Below, in pieces: positions 54,001-64,000 of a DNA stretch of 64,000 bases (the stretch's first letter is position 1; each line of letters starts with the position of its first letter). This DNA comes from Erythrobacter sp. SDW2 (GTDB taxonomy: Bacteria > Pseudomonadota > Alphaproteobacteria > Sphingomonadales > Sphingomonadaceae). The DNA lies in the NCBI RefSeq assembly GCF_021431965.1, contig NZ_CP090370.1, forward strand, positions 1,922,001-1,986,000, written 5' to 3'. The notes under the pieces were generated by a model. It made no database searches, was not told the origin of the DNA, and was given only the letters and a program-made list of their open reading frames with translations. The translations under genes were made by a program, and so were the position numbers.

Positions 54001-54581
54001 GGGAAGTCGGGTTCGAACTCTACCAGTCGATGCTGGAGGAAGCGATCCTCGCTGCCAAGGCAGGGGACGCCGGGATGCTGGAAGAGCGCGATCCGCTCAG
54101 CCCGCAGATAACCGTCGATGCCCCGATCATGATACCGGAGGACTATATCCCCGACTTGACCGTGCGGATGGCGCTCTATCGCCGCTTGAATCAGGCGCAG
54201 GACAAGGCAGAGATCGAGGCACTGGCGGCGGAAATGATCGACCGCTTCGGCCCCCTGCCCTCCGCCACCGCCAATCTCGTAAAACTGATCGAGATCAAGC
54301 ACCAGGCGATCGAGGCCAATATCGCCAAGATCGACGTCGGCGCGAAGGGCACGCTCGTCACGTTCCACAAGGACGATTTCCCCGACGGGCCCGGGCTGCT
54401 GGCTTATGTCGACCGGCTGAACCAAGGGACACAGGACACCGCCAAGCTGCGCCCCGACATGAAGCTGGTGATCAACCGCGCGTGGGGTGACCCGCAAAGC
54501 CGTCTCAACGGCCTGTTCCAGCTGACCAAGGGACTGAGCAGTATCGCCCGCCGCAAGCGCAAGCCTCAGAAGGCAGCCTGA
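51081..54581 (+). CDS. mfd: Transcription-repair coupling factor Mfd
   Basis: This is an 1166-residue translocase that removes stalled RNA polymerase and recruits UvrA. It has an N-terminal UvrB-like homology region (DCLPYDRASPALSVSARRLAAL), then the RNA-polymerase-interacting domain (LNRGDLVVHVEHGIGKYLGLE) and a RecG-like motor with GDVGFGKTEVALRAAF, DEEQRFGV and TATPIPRTLQ, ending with a TRCF domain. It is full length. Its last 16 bases overlap the end of the convergent EAL gene. Confidence 0.96.
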   Translation: MPDLARILKAESPLTLASVARGAQPMVMADLSRAATGRAVFIAPDEAAMHAVAEAAQYFAPELEVIEFPAWDCLPYDRASPALSVSARRLAALHRLQAGKSGSQLLVTTVNAALQRVLTPFRIRESVREFSVGTEIGMESLSALLRRQGYSRVDTVVDAGEYAIRGSIVDIFPSGLEQGLRLDFFGDELESLRLFDPSTQMSTEVIESHLLLPASEALLDEDSIKRFRSRYREQFGAAATQDPLYEAVSDGRRLAGMEHWLPLFEERLSTVFDHFGDNDLIVMDSAATSAVEERLKDIGDYRESRANATGQAKGSYRPLQPSALYLDGDEWTEGLANAPAHRTTIFAEPASDSVVDFGFGSARDFTPERGRGDNVYEVAAKHLKALGKAGKRPLLAAYSTGSRSRIASILSEAGCETKLADSWQEALGLAAKGTPVALVLPVETGFANDQLELLTEQDLLGDRLVRRKKKRKDSDAFLAELQTLNRGDLVVHVEHGIGKYLGLEPIAVGKSQHDCVMLEYRGGDKLYIPVENIDVLSRYGSSEDAVMLDKLGGEGWQRRRAALRERIREIAGELMRTAAMRALRKAPVLETDEASYNQFLDRFPWSETEDQDRAIADVLGDLESGRPMDRLVCGDVGFGKTEVALRAAFVAAMAGQQVAVVAPTTLLARQHFENFSARFAGFPLKVGRLSRLVPAKEMAETRDGLKSGDIDIVVGTHAILSKSTQFKNLGLVIVDEEQRFGVTHKEALKQLRANVHMLTLTATPIPRTLQMAMSGLRELSTIQTPPVDRLAVRTYVMEWDDMVMREALLREHHRGGQSFIVVPRISDMEGVEEWLRENVPEIKAISAHGQMGAAEIESRMSAFYEGKYEVLLSTTIVESGLDLPNANTIIIHRADIFGLAQLYQLRGRVGRSKLRAYAYLTHAADTQLSEVAEKRLKVLGDLDSLGAGFQLASHDLDIRGAGNLLGDEQSGHIREVGFELYQSMLEEAILAAKAGDAGMLEERDPLSPQITVDAPIMIPEDYIPDLTVRMALYRRLNQAQDKAEIEALAAEMIDRFGPLPSATANLVKLIEIKHQAIEANIAKIDVGAKGTLVTFHKDDFPDGPGLLAYVDRLNQGTQDTAKLRPDMKLVINRAWGDPQSRLNGLFQLTKGLSSIARRKRKPQKAA

Positions 54582-55366
54582 GCCTGCGCCAGCTCGCGGA
54601 ATGTCCGCGCTGGCATGGGGGCGGCTCGCAGGAAGCCCTGGTAGGTGTCGCAGCCCTCGGCCGCAACGATGTCGCGCTGCGCTTCGGTCTCGATACCTTC
54701 GGCGATGACGCGCAGGCCCAGCGCCCGGCCCATCGCCACAATCCCGCGCAGCACTGCCAGGTCACGCTCGTCGGTGGCGATCCCGTCGACCATCGAACGG
54801 TCCAGCTTGAGGTAATCGAGAGGCAGGATCTTGAGGTAGCGGAAGTTGCAGAACCCCGCGCCGAAGTCATCGAGGGCGATGCGGATGCCGGCCTCGCGCA
54901 GGGTACCCAGTGTAACAGCCGCCTTGGGCAGATCACCGAGCAAGACTTCCTCGGTAATTTCGACCGTGAGCCGGGCGGGATTGATCCCTGCCTGTGAAAC
55001 CCGCAGGAGGAACCCCTCGGCAAAACCGGTCGCGGCCATTTCTTCGGGCAGAACATTGACAGACAGCCGCAGATCGCCTGGCCAGCGAGCGAACTCGGCC
55101 AGAGCATTGGCGACAATCCTGTGCGACAAGCGGCTCGTCACTCCCTGGACCTCAGCGATGGCAAACAACGGTCCTGCCCCGATCTCGCCAAGTTCGGGAT
55201 GTTTCCACCGAGCCAGCGCCTCGGCCCCAATCAACCGCTCTTCGGGCAAGACAAACTGCGGTTGGTACACGGTCTCGATCTCACCGCACTCAATGGCGCT
55301 GGCAAGGTCGGGCGCATGATTGAGCACGCGCTGGATTTCCGTTTCAAGGAGCCGGGCTTCGGACAT
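54566..55366 (-). CDS. EAL-domain cyclic-di-GMP phosphodiesterase
   Basis: This 266-residue stand-alone EAL protein keeps the catalytic set: E in EALARWKHP, N in SVNVLPEE, E in VEITEEVL, DD in ALDDFGAGFCNF, K in YLKLDRSMV and E in VIAEGIETE. It is therefore predicted to hydrolyse c-di-GMP. No sensor domain is attached. The start at 55366 (MSEARLLE) is preferred over an in-frame GTG nine bases upstream. Confidence 0.9.
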   Translation of the reverse strand: MSEARLLETEIQRVLNHAPDLASAIECGEIETVYQPQFVLPEERLIGAEALARWKHPELGEIGAGPLFAIAEVQGVTSRLSHRIVANALAEFARWPGDLRLSVNVLPEEMAATGFAEGFLLRVSQAGINPARLTVEITEEVLLGDLPKAAVTLGTLREAGIRIALDDFGAGFCNFRYLKILPLDYLKLDRSMVDGIATDERDLAVLRGIVAMGRALGLRVIAEGIETEAQRDIVAAEGCDTYQGFLRAAPMPARTFRELAQAQAAF

Positions 55367-55457
55367 TTGTGGCACCTAGGCGAGGGAACGTTCTCCGTCG
55401 CCCGCCAATCTGCAAGCGTTGCCAAATGGCACGGTCCTTCATAGGAGGGCGCATCCA

Positions 55458-56264
55458 ATGGGAGCGGAGGCCAGATTGGCTCGGGACAATCAGTTCAAGA
55501 CCTTGGCCCTCCAGGCCGCCGATACCGAGCGCGCCGAAGCGGCCGCGGCGGCGCTGGCAAGGGATTTCCCGTTTGCGCCGCTCGCCGAGGCCGACGCAGT
55601 GGTGGTGCTGGGCGGAGACGGTTTCATGCTCCAGGTGCTCCACCACATGCTCGACGATGGTGCCGTGAAGCCTGCTTATGGGATCAACATGGGCACGGTG
55701 GGTTTCATGATGAATCGCCCACGCAAACGCCCGGACCTGCTGGCCGCTGTCAACCGTGCCTCGCTGCGCTCGGTCGCTCCGTTGCGGATGACCGCCACCG
55801 CACAGGATGGCACCGAATACACCGCTGCCGCCATCAACGATGTTTCCCTGCTGCGCGAAACCCGCCAGACGGCCAAGATCGAGGTGTCGGTCGGCGGCAA
55901 GGTGCGGATCAACGAGTTGGTCTGCGACGGGGTGCTGGTGTCCACCCCGGTCGGATCGACCGCCTACAACCTCTCGGCCAACGGCCCCATCCTGCCGCTC
56001 GATTCGCAAGTACTGGCGCTGACCCCGATCAGTCCGTTCCGACCCCGCAGGTGGCGCGGAGCGATCCTGCCGGAGTATACCGACATCAACTTCCGCGTGC
56101 TCGAGCCCGCCAAACGGCCCGTAGCGGTTGTCGCCGACCAGAAGGAATACCGCGACATTGCCGAGGTTTCCGTGGCAATCGAACGCTCCTCTGCCCTGAC
56201 CCTTCTGTTCGATCCGGGACACTCGCTGGACGAACGCATTGTGGCAGAGCAATTCGTTACCTGA
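55458..56264 (+). CDS. nadK: NAD kinase
   Basis: This 268-residue enzyme phosphorylates NAD to NADP. It carries the GGDGFML motif at 52-58, NMGTVGFMMN and VDGVLVSTPVGSTAYNLSANGP-like sequence (here CDGVLV). A strong AGGAGG precedes ATG 55458. It is divergent from the EAL gene and upstream of tRNA-Asn. Confidence 0.94.
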   Translation: MGAEARLARDNQFKTLALQAADTERAEAAAAALARDFPFAPLAEADAVVVLGGDGFMLQVLHHMLDDGAVKPAYGINMGTVGFMMNRPRKRPDLLAAVNRASLRSVAPLRMTATAQDGTEYTAAAINDVSLLRETRQTAKIEVSVGGKVRINELVCDGVLVSTPVGSTAYNLSANGPILPLDSQVLALTPISPFRPRRWRGAILPEYTDINFRVLEPAKRPVAVVADQKEYRDIAEVSVAIERSSALTLLFDPGHSLDERIVAEQFVT

Positions 56265-56323
56265 GGGGCTTGCCAAACGGAATCGGCCCCCATATAGGCG
56301 CGCTTCGCCTGGCAACGGGCTGC

Positions 56324-56398
56324 TCCCCGATAGCTCAGCGGTAGAGTAGGTGACTGTTAATCACTTGGTCGTTGGTTCGAATCCAACTCGGGGAGCCA
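56324..56398 (+). tRNA. tRNA-Asn (anticodon GTT)
   Basis: This is a 75-base cloverleaf with encoded CCA. The acceptor TCCCCGA pairs with TCGGGGA, the anticodon loop CTGTTAA gives GTT, and the T arm carries TTCGAAT. Confidence 0.95.
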
Positions 56399-56405
56399 TC
56401 TTTTC

Positions 56406-57146
56406 CTAGGCTCCAAGCAGCAGCCTTCCCCCCACCCAGATCGTCAGCGCCGCGGTCAGCCAACGGATAATCCGCGCCGGGAATACCTTGAGCGCCAGCA
56501 GGCTGCCGATCTGGCCGCCAACCACCACAGCCAGCATCAATGGCAAGCCGTAAGTCACCGCCTCGCCGAACACCTGCGCGCCGTTCTTGAGCAATTGCCC
56601 GACCAATCCGAACAGCGAGTTCACCAGAATGAACAGGCTAGCGGTGGCGGCAATGGCTCTGGCATTGTTCCAGCGCGTCAGATGCAGCAGCGGGGCGAGG
56701 AAGATGCCGCCGCCGATGCCGACGAGCCCCGACAGATAGCCGAGCGGCAACGCGATCACCGGCATGAACTTTGCGAGGTGAGTGGGCTCATCACCGCCCG
56801 AGCTCTGCGGCAGGAACAGCGCCAGTCCGGCCAGCACCAGGCTGGCACCGAGCAGGGTGAAGAACGCCCCCTGCCCGATGGGTGTCAACCCGCCGAGCAG
56901 AGCCGCAGGCGCAGCAACCCCGGTCAGCACCAGCGCACCCTTCCAAGGCATTACCCTGGCGCGGCCGAAGCGGATGGTGCTACCGGTCACCACGGCGATA
57001 TTGCACACCAGCGACAGCACCGGCAGCAGCCTGTAATCGAACCCGTAGAGCGCTAGCAGTGCGCTGTAGGTCGAGCCGCCGCCAAAGCCGACGCTGGCAT
57101 AGAGCAGCGCGGTGACGAAGAATCCGGCAACGAGGAAAACAGGCAT
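56406..57146 (-). CDS. TauE/SafE-family sulfite/organosulfur exporter
   Basis: This 246-residue membrane protein has about eight segments. The family motifs are FVTALLYASVGFGGGSTYSALLALYGF and the repeat LGYLSGLVGIGGGIFLAPLLHL. It likely exports a sulfonate, sulfite or other anion. It ends eight bases from tRNA-Asn and is divergent from the GNAT gene. Confidence 0.87.
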   Translation of the reverse strand: MPVFLVAGFFVTALLYASVGFGGGSTYSALLALYGFDYRLLPVLSLVCNIAVVTGSTIRFGRARVMPWKGALVLTGVAAPAALLGGLTPIGQGAFFTLLGASLVLAGLALFLPQSSGGDEPTHLAKFMPVIALPLGYLSGLVGIGGGIFLAPLLHLTRWNNARAIAATASLFILVNSLFGLVGQLLKNGAQVFGEAVTYGLPLMLAVVVGGQIGSLLALKVFPARIIRWLTAALTIWVGGRLLLGA

Positions 57147-57207
57147 CGCCGCTCCCTATACGCAGGCGCGCCCGGCTGCTAGCCGTTGATCGGAGCGGGA
57201 GGGGGCG

Positions 57208-57825
57208 ATGACACCGGACGATATCGACCTTGGCGAATACTGCCGCCGAGTAGGGACAAACGGGACCACGCTGGTTGGCAGCATCACTGCCGATGCCTTT
57301 CGCAACGATCCCTTCAACCTCTGGCTGTTCGGGAACTTCGCCGGGATCCGCAACCTGTTCCAGCTGCAGGCGCGTCGGATCTATACGCCGCGCGGCTATT
57401 GCTACACGCTAGGCAACGATGGTGCATGCATGTGGATGCTGCCGGGCGGCGACGCCAGTTTTACGACCGGCGACTATTGGCGCTTTGCCCTCCCGACGAT
57501 TTTTCTGTGCGGTCCGGGCGCGGTGAAGCGCGGCATCAAGACCGGCGAGGCGATGGCTGCGCGCAATCCGACATTCGAGCATGCCTACCTGTTCAGCATC
57601 GGCGTTCGGCAATCGGCACAGGGGAAGGGTCTGGGGCGCAAACTGATCCAGCCCGTGCTCGACGCCTGCGACCGAAAGGGCTTACCGGCCTATCTCGAGA
57701 ATTCGAACCCGGCCAACACCGGGTTCTACAATTCTTGCGGCTTTACCCAGCTTGGCGACCCGATCATCGTCGAGCCGGGTGCGCCGCCGCTGGTGCCAAT
57801 GGTCCGCACGCCCCGCGACAGCTAG
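57208..57825 (+). CDS. GNAT-family N-acetyltransferase
   Basis: This 205-residue protein has the acetyl-CoA-binding signature GVRQSAQGKGLGRKLIQPVLDACDRKG followed by LENSNPANTGFYNSCGF. GGAGGGGG precedes the ATG. The substrate is unknown. It is convergent with secA, the stops being 28 bases apart. Confidence 0.87.
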   Translation: MTPDDIDLGEYCRRVGTNGTTLVGSITADAFRNDPFNLWLFGNFAGIRNLFQLQARRIYTPRGYCYTLGNDGACMWMLPGGDASFTTGDYWRFALPTIFLCGPGAVKRGIKTGEAMAARNPTFEHAYLFSIGVRQSAQGKGLGRKLIQPVLDACDRKGLPAYLENSNPANTGFYNSCGFTQLGDPIIVEPGAPPLVPMVRTPRDS

Positions 57826-57853
57826 CAGCGCGGCTGCACGGGGCACACGCGGG

Positions 57854-60610
<2,757 letters not shown>

Positions 60611-60640
60611 GGGAACGGGCCTGACGGAATGGGAATAAAC

Positions 60641-60678
60641 AAAAAGGAGAACGCCCCCGGCAGACGGCGCGAGGGCGT
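60641..60678 (-). terminator. Hairpin with T run between the small secreted protein gene and secA
   Basis: On the minus strand ACGCCC pairs with GGGCGT around a 16-base loop, followed by TCTCCTTTTTG. It lies 25 bases after the small ORF stop and about 40 bases before the secA start. It could be a plain terminator or an attenuator for secA. Confidence 0.5.
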
Positions 60679-60703
60679 GAGGCAACAGATGGGCTGTTGG
60701 GTC

Positions 60704-60988
60704 CTATTCGAGCGAAAGATCGCTGCCGAGCATCACGGTCGGCAAGATAATGCGGACCGGCGGAGGCGGCGGGCATTCCCGGGCTGTCTCACGGCGAGCA
60801 GGACCCCGCTCGCGGTCGCGCCGCTGGCGGCATTCCTCGCGCCTTTCATCGGCGCGGTCTTGTTGCCTGGTCTGGACCTGAGCACCGAACAGCTCGCCCA
60901 TGGCCGCGCTCGCGGGAGTGCCGATGGCGGCAAGCCCGGTCAGAAGCGCAAGCAGAGTCAGCAATTGGCGACGCATAGCAAGTCTCAT
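60704..60988 (-). CDS. Small secreted Arg/Glu-rich protein with a Pro5 run, upstream of secA
   Basis: This 94-residue protein has a signal peptide (MRLAMRRQLLTLLALLTGLA, cleavage near A28) and a highly charged middle (DRADERREECRQRRDRERG) with cysteines at 53 and 72. Its C-terminus has five consecutive prolines at 73-77 followed by VRIILPT. An in-frame ATG at 60976 is an alternative start. It is directly upstream of secA on the same strand. A signal peptide with a late stalling-prone proline run is the layout of a secretion monitor such as SecM, but there is no sequence match to SecM. Confidence 0.6.
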   Translation of the reverse strand: MRLAMRRQLLTLLALLTGLAAIGTPASAAMGELFGAQVQTRQQDRADERREECRQRRDRERGPARRETARECPPPPPVRIILPTVMLGSDLSLE

Positions 60989-61027
60989 ATAGGGTCGGTG
61001 GCGGTTCGAGTCCACTGCAGCAGCGCG

Positions 61028-61375
61028 CTATTCCCCTTTCGGGCTTTGTAGCGCCGAAACGCTATCTTCGGCTTCCACCGCCACATCCTCGACATCGACA
61101 GCGAAGGTCATCGAGAACCGCTTGGCCACTGGCTTGCCGTCCCCGTCCTGGAATCCGAGCCTGCAGACTTTCCTTGCCTCATCCTCGCACAGTCCCTTGA
61201 ATATCCCCATTTCGCCCAGACCGCCTTCGCTTGTTTCAGTGCAATCGGTGACCGTTCCATCGGCGCCCACCACCATCGGCACGGGAGCGGTCGCGACGGG
61301 GCGCGGCGGCGGCGCCGGTTCAACATCAATTTTGTGCTGGGCCAAAATGGCCAGCGCGAGAATGCTTGCAATCAT
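61028..61375 (-). CDS. Small secreted hypothetical protein
   Basis: This 115-residue protein has a short hydrophobic start (MIASILALAILAQ) followed by a proline-rich segment (EPAPPPRPVATAPVP) and a cysteine-containing domain (TDCTETSEGG, GLCEDEARKVC). It is likely periplasmic. It lies 39 bases upstream of the Pro5 protein on the same strand and may share its transcript. The family is not recognised. Confidence 0.6.
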   Translation of the reverse strand: MIASILALAILAQHKIDVEPAPPPRPVATAPVPMVVGADGTVTDCTETSEGGLGEMGIFKGLCEDEARKVCRLGFQDGDGKPVAKRFSMTFAVDVEDVAVEAEDSVSALQSPKGE

Positions 61376-61462
61376 GGGCGACCTCCAACCTGCATATTCC
61401 TCCCTGCACCCGTTGCCAAAGGCAAGCTTGCAGGTGAACCACGTCACTTCTAGGGCGCGGAT

Positions 61463-62689
61463 ATGGACCTCGAACCTTCGCCTCTCGCTCGCCCGTTTCC
61501 GCAGATGCCTGCCATTGATGGCGTGACTCTGCGTACCGTGCGCGCCGGCTACAAGAAGTGGGACCGCGCGGACCTGACCCTGATCGAACTGGCTGAGGGG
61601 ACCAGCGTCGCTGGTGTCTTCACCAAGAGCGCCTGCGCTTCGAGCGAAGTCGAGCTGGGCCGGGAGTATGTGCGGCAGGGCAAGGCCCGCGCGCAAATCA
61701 TCAACGCGGGCAATTCCAACGCCTTCACCGGCTATCGCGGACGGGAGGCGGTGGAGCGCATCATCGGCAAGGCAGCGCGCCATTTCGGATGCCCGGGCGA
61801 GCAGGTGTTTGTCTCCTCCACCGGCGTGATTGGGGTGCCTCTGCCGATCGACGTCGCCGACGCCGGGCTCGAAGCAGCCTTCACCGCCGAGACATGCGAG
61901 TGGCAGGACGCGGCACGGGCGATCTCCACAACCGACACCTTCCCCAAGGGCGCGCATGCCTCGGCCATGCTCGGCGGGACGCGGGTCGAGATTTGCGGGA
62001 TCATCAAGGGCAGCGGCATGATCGCCCCCGAGATGGCAACCATGCTCGGTTACGTGTTTACCGATGCAGCGGTGAAACCCGCCTTCCTGCAAACATTGCT
62101 CGAGGCCGCCAACCGGCGCACATACTCCTGCATCACTGTCGATGGCGATACCTCGACCAGCGACACGGTTATGGCATTTGCCACTGGCAAGGCAGGCAAC
62201 GCGCCGCTGGCCTCGTTCGACGATCCGGGCGCCGACTCCTTCGCCGCCGCGCTGGAGGATGTCTGCCGCCAGCTTGCCCAATTGGTGGTGCGCGACGGTG
62301 AGGGCGCAAGCAAATTCGTCGAAGTGCGGGTGGCAGGCGCAGTCAGCGACACAAGCGCCCACCGCATCGGCATGGCCATCGCCAATTCGCCCCTGGTCAA
62401 GACCGCCATTGCCGGCGAAGATGCCAACTGGGGCCGGGTCGTCATGGCCGTCGGCAAGGCCGGCGAACCGGCAGATCGCGACAGGCTCTCGATCGGCTTC
62501 GGTGGTCACTGGGCCGCCCGCGATGGGCAGCCTATAGCCGATTTCGACGAAACCCCGCTGGCCGAACACCTCAAGGGCGAAGACATCGTGATCGATGTCG
62601 AACTGGGTCTCGGCACCGGGCGCGCCATGGTTTGGACCTGTGACCTGACCCATGGCTATATCGCGATCAATGCCGATTACCGGTCCTGA
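61463..62689 (+). CDS. argJ: Bifunctional ornithine acetyltransferase / N-acetylglutamate synthase
   Basis: This 408-residue enzyme of arginine synthesis recycles the acetyl group from N-acetylornithine to glutamate. The autocleavage region IKGSGMIAPEMATMLGYVFTDA contains the conserved Ala-Thr bond, with the threonine as nucleophile. NAGNSNAFTG and GEDANWGRV are also conserved. It is divergent from the small secreted protein gene and is followed after nine bases by an inositol-phosphatase-family gene. Confidence 0.95.
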   Translation: MDLEPSPLARPFPQMPAIDGVTLRTVRAGYKKWDRADLTLIELAEGTSVAGVFTKSACASSEVELGREYVRQGKARAQIINAGNSNAFTGYRGREAVERIIGKAARHFGCPGEQVFVSSTGVIGVPLPIDVADAGLEAAFTAETCEWQDAARAISTTDTFPKGAHASAMLGGTRVEICGIIKGSGMIAPEMATMLGYVFTDAAVKPAFLQTLLEAANRRTYSCITVDGDTSTSDTVMAFATGKAGNAPLASFDDPGADSFAAALEDVCRQLAQLVVRDGEGASKFVEVRVAGAVSDTSAHRIGMAIANSPLVKTAIAGEDANWGRVVMAVGKAGEPADRDRLSIGFGGHWAARDGQPIADFDETPLAEHLKGEDIVIDVELGLGTGRAMVWTCDLTHGYIAINADYRS

Positions 62690-62698
62690 GGTCTGCGC

Positions 62699-63499
62699 GT
62701 GAGCACGCTCGACCGCGAAATTCTCGCACTGATGCAGCGCGTCAGCCGCGACATCATCCTGCCGCGCTATCGCAACCTGTCCGCTGGCCAGATCATCGAG
62801 AAAGCGCATGACGACCTCGTCACCATAGCCGACCGGGAGGCGGAGAATGCGCTTTCAGAGGGGCTGGCTACTATCGATCCGTCGCTGGCCATTGTCGGCG
62901 AAGAGGCAGCACATGCCGATCCGCTGATACTCAACTCCCTGTCGACCGACTGCTGGATCATCGATCCGATCGACGGCACCCACAATTTCGCCCATGCCCA
63001 GGGACCATTCGGCATCCTGCTGGCGCGGGCTTCCGGGGGAGAAAGCCGGTCTGGCTGGATATACGATTGCCTGACGGGCCGATTTTGCGCGGCCCATTCC
63101 GGACGGGGTGCGTTCGTTAACGGAGAGCGAGTGCGAGCGGCGAGCACAGGCGAACAGCCGCCGGTAGCGGCAATCTCCGTCATCTTCCTCGACCCCGTGC
63201 GTCGCGCGGCAGTCGCCGAGCATATCGCGCCGCATTACCATGTCGTCGAAACACCGCGCTGCGCCGCCGAACAATATCCGCGACTGGCCCTTGGCCAGAA
63301 CGATGTGTCGTTCTTCGAACGCACGCTTGCGTGGGACCATGCTGCCGGGGCGCTTTGGGTCAACGAGGCTGGCGGCAAGGTTGCACGGCCGGATGGCTCG
63401 CCCTACCGCGTCAACGAGTACCACCGCACCGGGATGATCGGCGCGGCCACACCGAAGCTGTGGGACGACCTTGCCACCCATTACGCTAGGCTGGGGTAG
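62699..63499 (+). CDS. Inositol monophosphatase-family phosphatase (second copy)
   Basis: This 266-residue protein has metal-site motifs IVGEEAA, WIIDPIDGTHNFAHAQGPFGI and WDHAAGALWVNEAGG. It is a different branch from suhB at 25563 and could act on histidinol phosphate, PAP or sugar phosphates. The start is GTG 62699. It is probably cotranscribed with argJ. Confidence 0.88.
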   Translation: MSTLDREILALMQRVSRDIILPRYRNLSAGQIIEKAHDDLVTIADREAENALSEGLATIDPSLAIVGEEAAHADPLILNSLSTDCWIIDPIDGTHNFAHAQGPFGILLARASGGESRSGWIYDCLTGRFCAAHSGRGAFVNGERVRAASTGEQPPVAAISVIFLDPVRRAAVAEHIAPHYHVVETPRCAAEQYPRLALGQNDVSFFERTLAWDHAAGALWVNEAGGKVARPDGSPYRVNEYHRTGMIGAATPKLWDDLATHYARLG

Positions 63500-63686
63500 T
63501 TTCCGCTGTCCTACAGGCCGGGAAACGTGGCAGGTACTGCCGATGCGAAGCGACTGCCAACCATCCCCGGGGCCCCTACGCTCGTGGGTCGAGCGCGCAG
63601 AGGGCAAAAGAACACCTTTTAGATCAGTGGTTTGAGCGACGAAGCTGAGATTGAAACGGTGTCAACTTCGTCAAGCAACCGTCAAC
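63500..63686. other. Intergenic region with short dyads, no gene recognised
   Basis: This 187-base gap lies between convergent genes. It contains GGCAG-gta-CTGCC with a further CTGCCA, GACGAAG (63638-63644) with CTTCGTC (63666-63672), and GTCAACTT twice (63661, 63681). No poly-T follows the dyads, and no known RNA family is recognised. Confidence 0.4.
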
Positions 63687-64000
63687 TTAAAGCTGCTGTT
63701 CGAGCCAAGCCTTGAGCTGGCCCTTGGGCGCAGCGCCGGTCATTTCGGCAACTTTCTGGCCACCCTTGTAGAGCGCAAGGTAGGGGATGCCGCGCACGCC
63801 CAGCTGGCTCGGCGTGTCGGTGTTTTCCATGATGTCCATCTTGGCGATGGTCACCTTGTCGGCCAGTTCGTCGCTGATTTCCTCGAGCGCCGGAGCGATC
63901 ATCTTGCACGGACCACACCAGTCGGCCCAGAAATCGACCAGCACTGGTTTGTCGGCCTCGAGCACGTCGGCGTTGAAGCTGGCATCGGTGATGTTGACGG
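63687..64000 (-). CDS. trxA: Thioredoxin (5' end beyond window)
   Basis: The reading frame runs off the right edge, starting in view with VNITDASFNADVLEADKPVL. The active site WCGPC follows DFWAD, and then come the cis-proline in VRGIPYLALYKGG and the end LKAWLEQQL. It is a canonical reducing thioredoxin of about 106 residues, missing only the first few here. A GTG at 63965 is internal, not the start. Confidence 0.95.
   Translation of the reverse strand, partial: VNITDASFNADVLEADKPVLVDFWADWCGPCKMIAPALEEISDELADKVTIAKMDIMENTDTPSQLGVRGIPYLALYKGGQKVAEMTGAAPKGQLKAWLEQQL

Noticed and set aside
52622-54490. Open frame of 622 codons on the plus strand inside mfd
   Set aside because: It is in another frame of mfd, with Arg/Gly/Ala-rich composition and no motif.
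60990-61020. T-arm-like GGTTCGAGTCC that might be a tRNA remnant or attachment site
   Set aside because: The flanking bases do not make a proper stem, there is no acceptor or anticodon part nearby, and no integrase gene is in the window.

Overview
The window is about 64 kb of GC-rich chromosome from an alphaproteobacterium. It is most likely a member of the Sphingomonadales, and probably of the Erythrobacteraceae. The supports are a zapA / 6S RNA / 5-formyl-THF cyclo-ligase / DUF2842 run, an alphaproteobacterial GTTC-N7-GTTC LexA box type, an imuA-imuB pair, an aceA gene with a divergent ScfR/RamB-type regulator, PrsK/PrsR regulators of the PEP-CTERM system, and the CTTCGACnnGCTCAGGAC repeats common in sphingomonads. 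This placement is inference; no rRNA is present. There is no phage, insertion sequence or CRISPR array. Gene density is very high and no gene-free stretch exceeds about 300 bases.

Layout. 1-5.0 kb is a DNA-damage region: a cut-off UdgX-type protein, a radical-SAM repair/modification protein and imuA-imuB. The two transcription units each carry a perfect LexA box, and a Tat-exported beta-carbonic anhydrase sits between them. 5.1-10.4 kb holds a PNPOx-like stress protein, an amino-acid permease, panB, a DUF475/TerC membrane protein and an SBF-like transporter. 10.4-17.0 kb is a PEP-CTERM/exopolysaccharide control block read on the minus strand (epsB-like glycosyltransferase, prsK, prsR, TPR lipoprotein). 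17.1-20.8 kb is the glyoxylate-shunt block (small membrane protein, ScfR-like regulator, aceA and a 57-residue companion). 20.9-28.9 kb mixes a peptidase, an SLC13 transporter, tRNA-Leu, suhB, efp, thiE and small secreted proteins.

28.9-35.2 kb is a minus-strand central-carbon operon, tkt-gap-pgk, continuing into a thioesterase, a 2OG-Fe(II) oxygenase-like protein and a class I aldolase. 35.4-38.9 kb runs a coiled-coil protein, zapA, 6S RNA, the cyclo-ligase, DUF2842 and a GPH-type sugar transporter. 38.9-45.0 kb has a nitronate monooxygenase, tRNA-Asp and the branched-chain 2-oxo acid dehydrogenase genes (E1 alpha, E1 beta, E2). 45.1-50.6 kb has thyA, tRNA-Pro, a DUF3429 protein, an ABC1/UbiB-like kinase, a low-molecular-weight tyrosine phosphatase and recG. 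50.7-57.8 kb has sdhE, mfd, an EAL phosphodiesterase, nadK, tRNA-Asn, a TauE/SafE exporter and a GNAT protein. 57.9-64 kb has secA with two small secreted proteins upstream, argJ, an inositol-phosphatase-family protein and a cut-off thioredoxin.

The most interesting points are the LexA-controlled radical-SAM plus UdgX unit beside imuAB; a signal-peptide-bearing small ORF with a Pro5 run directly upstream of secA, reminiscent of a secretion monitor; a 14-bp inverted repeat that could hide the epsB-like start; and a palindromic repeat pair that supplies the start codon of the gene after 6S RNA.
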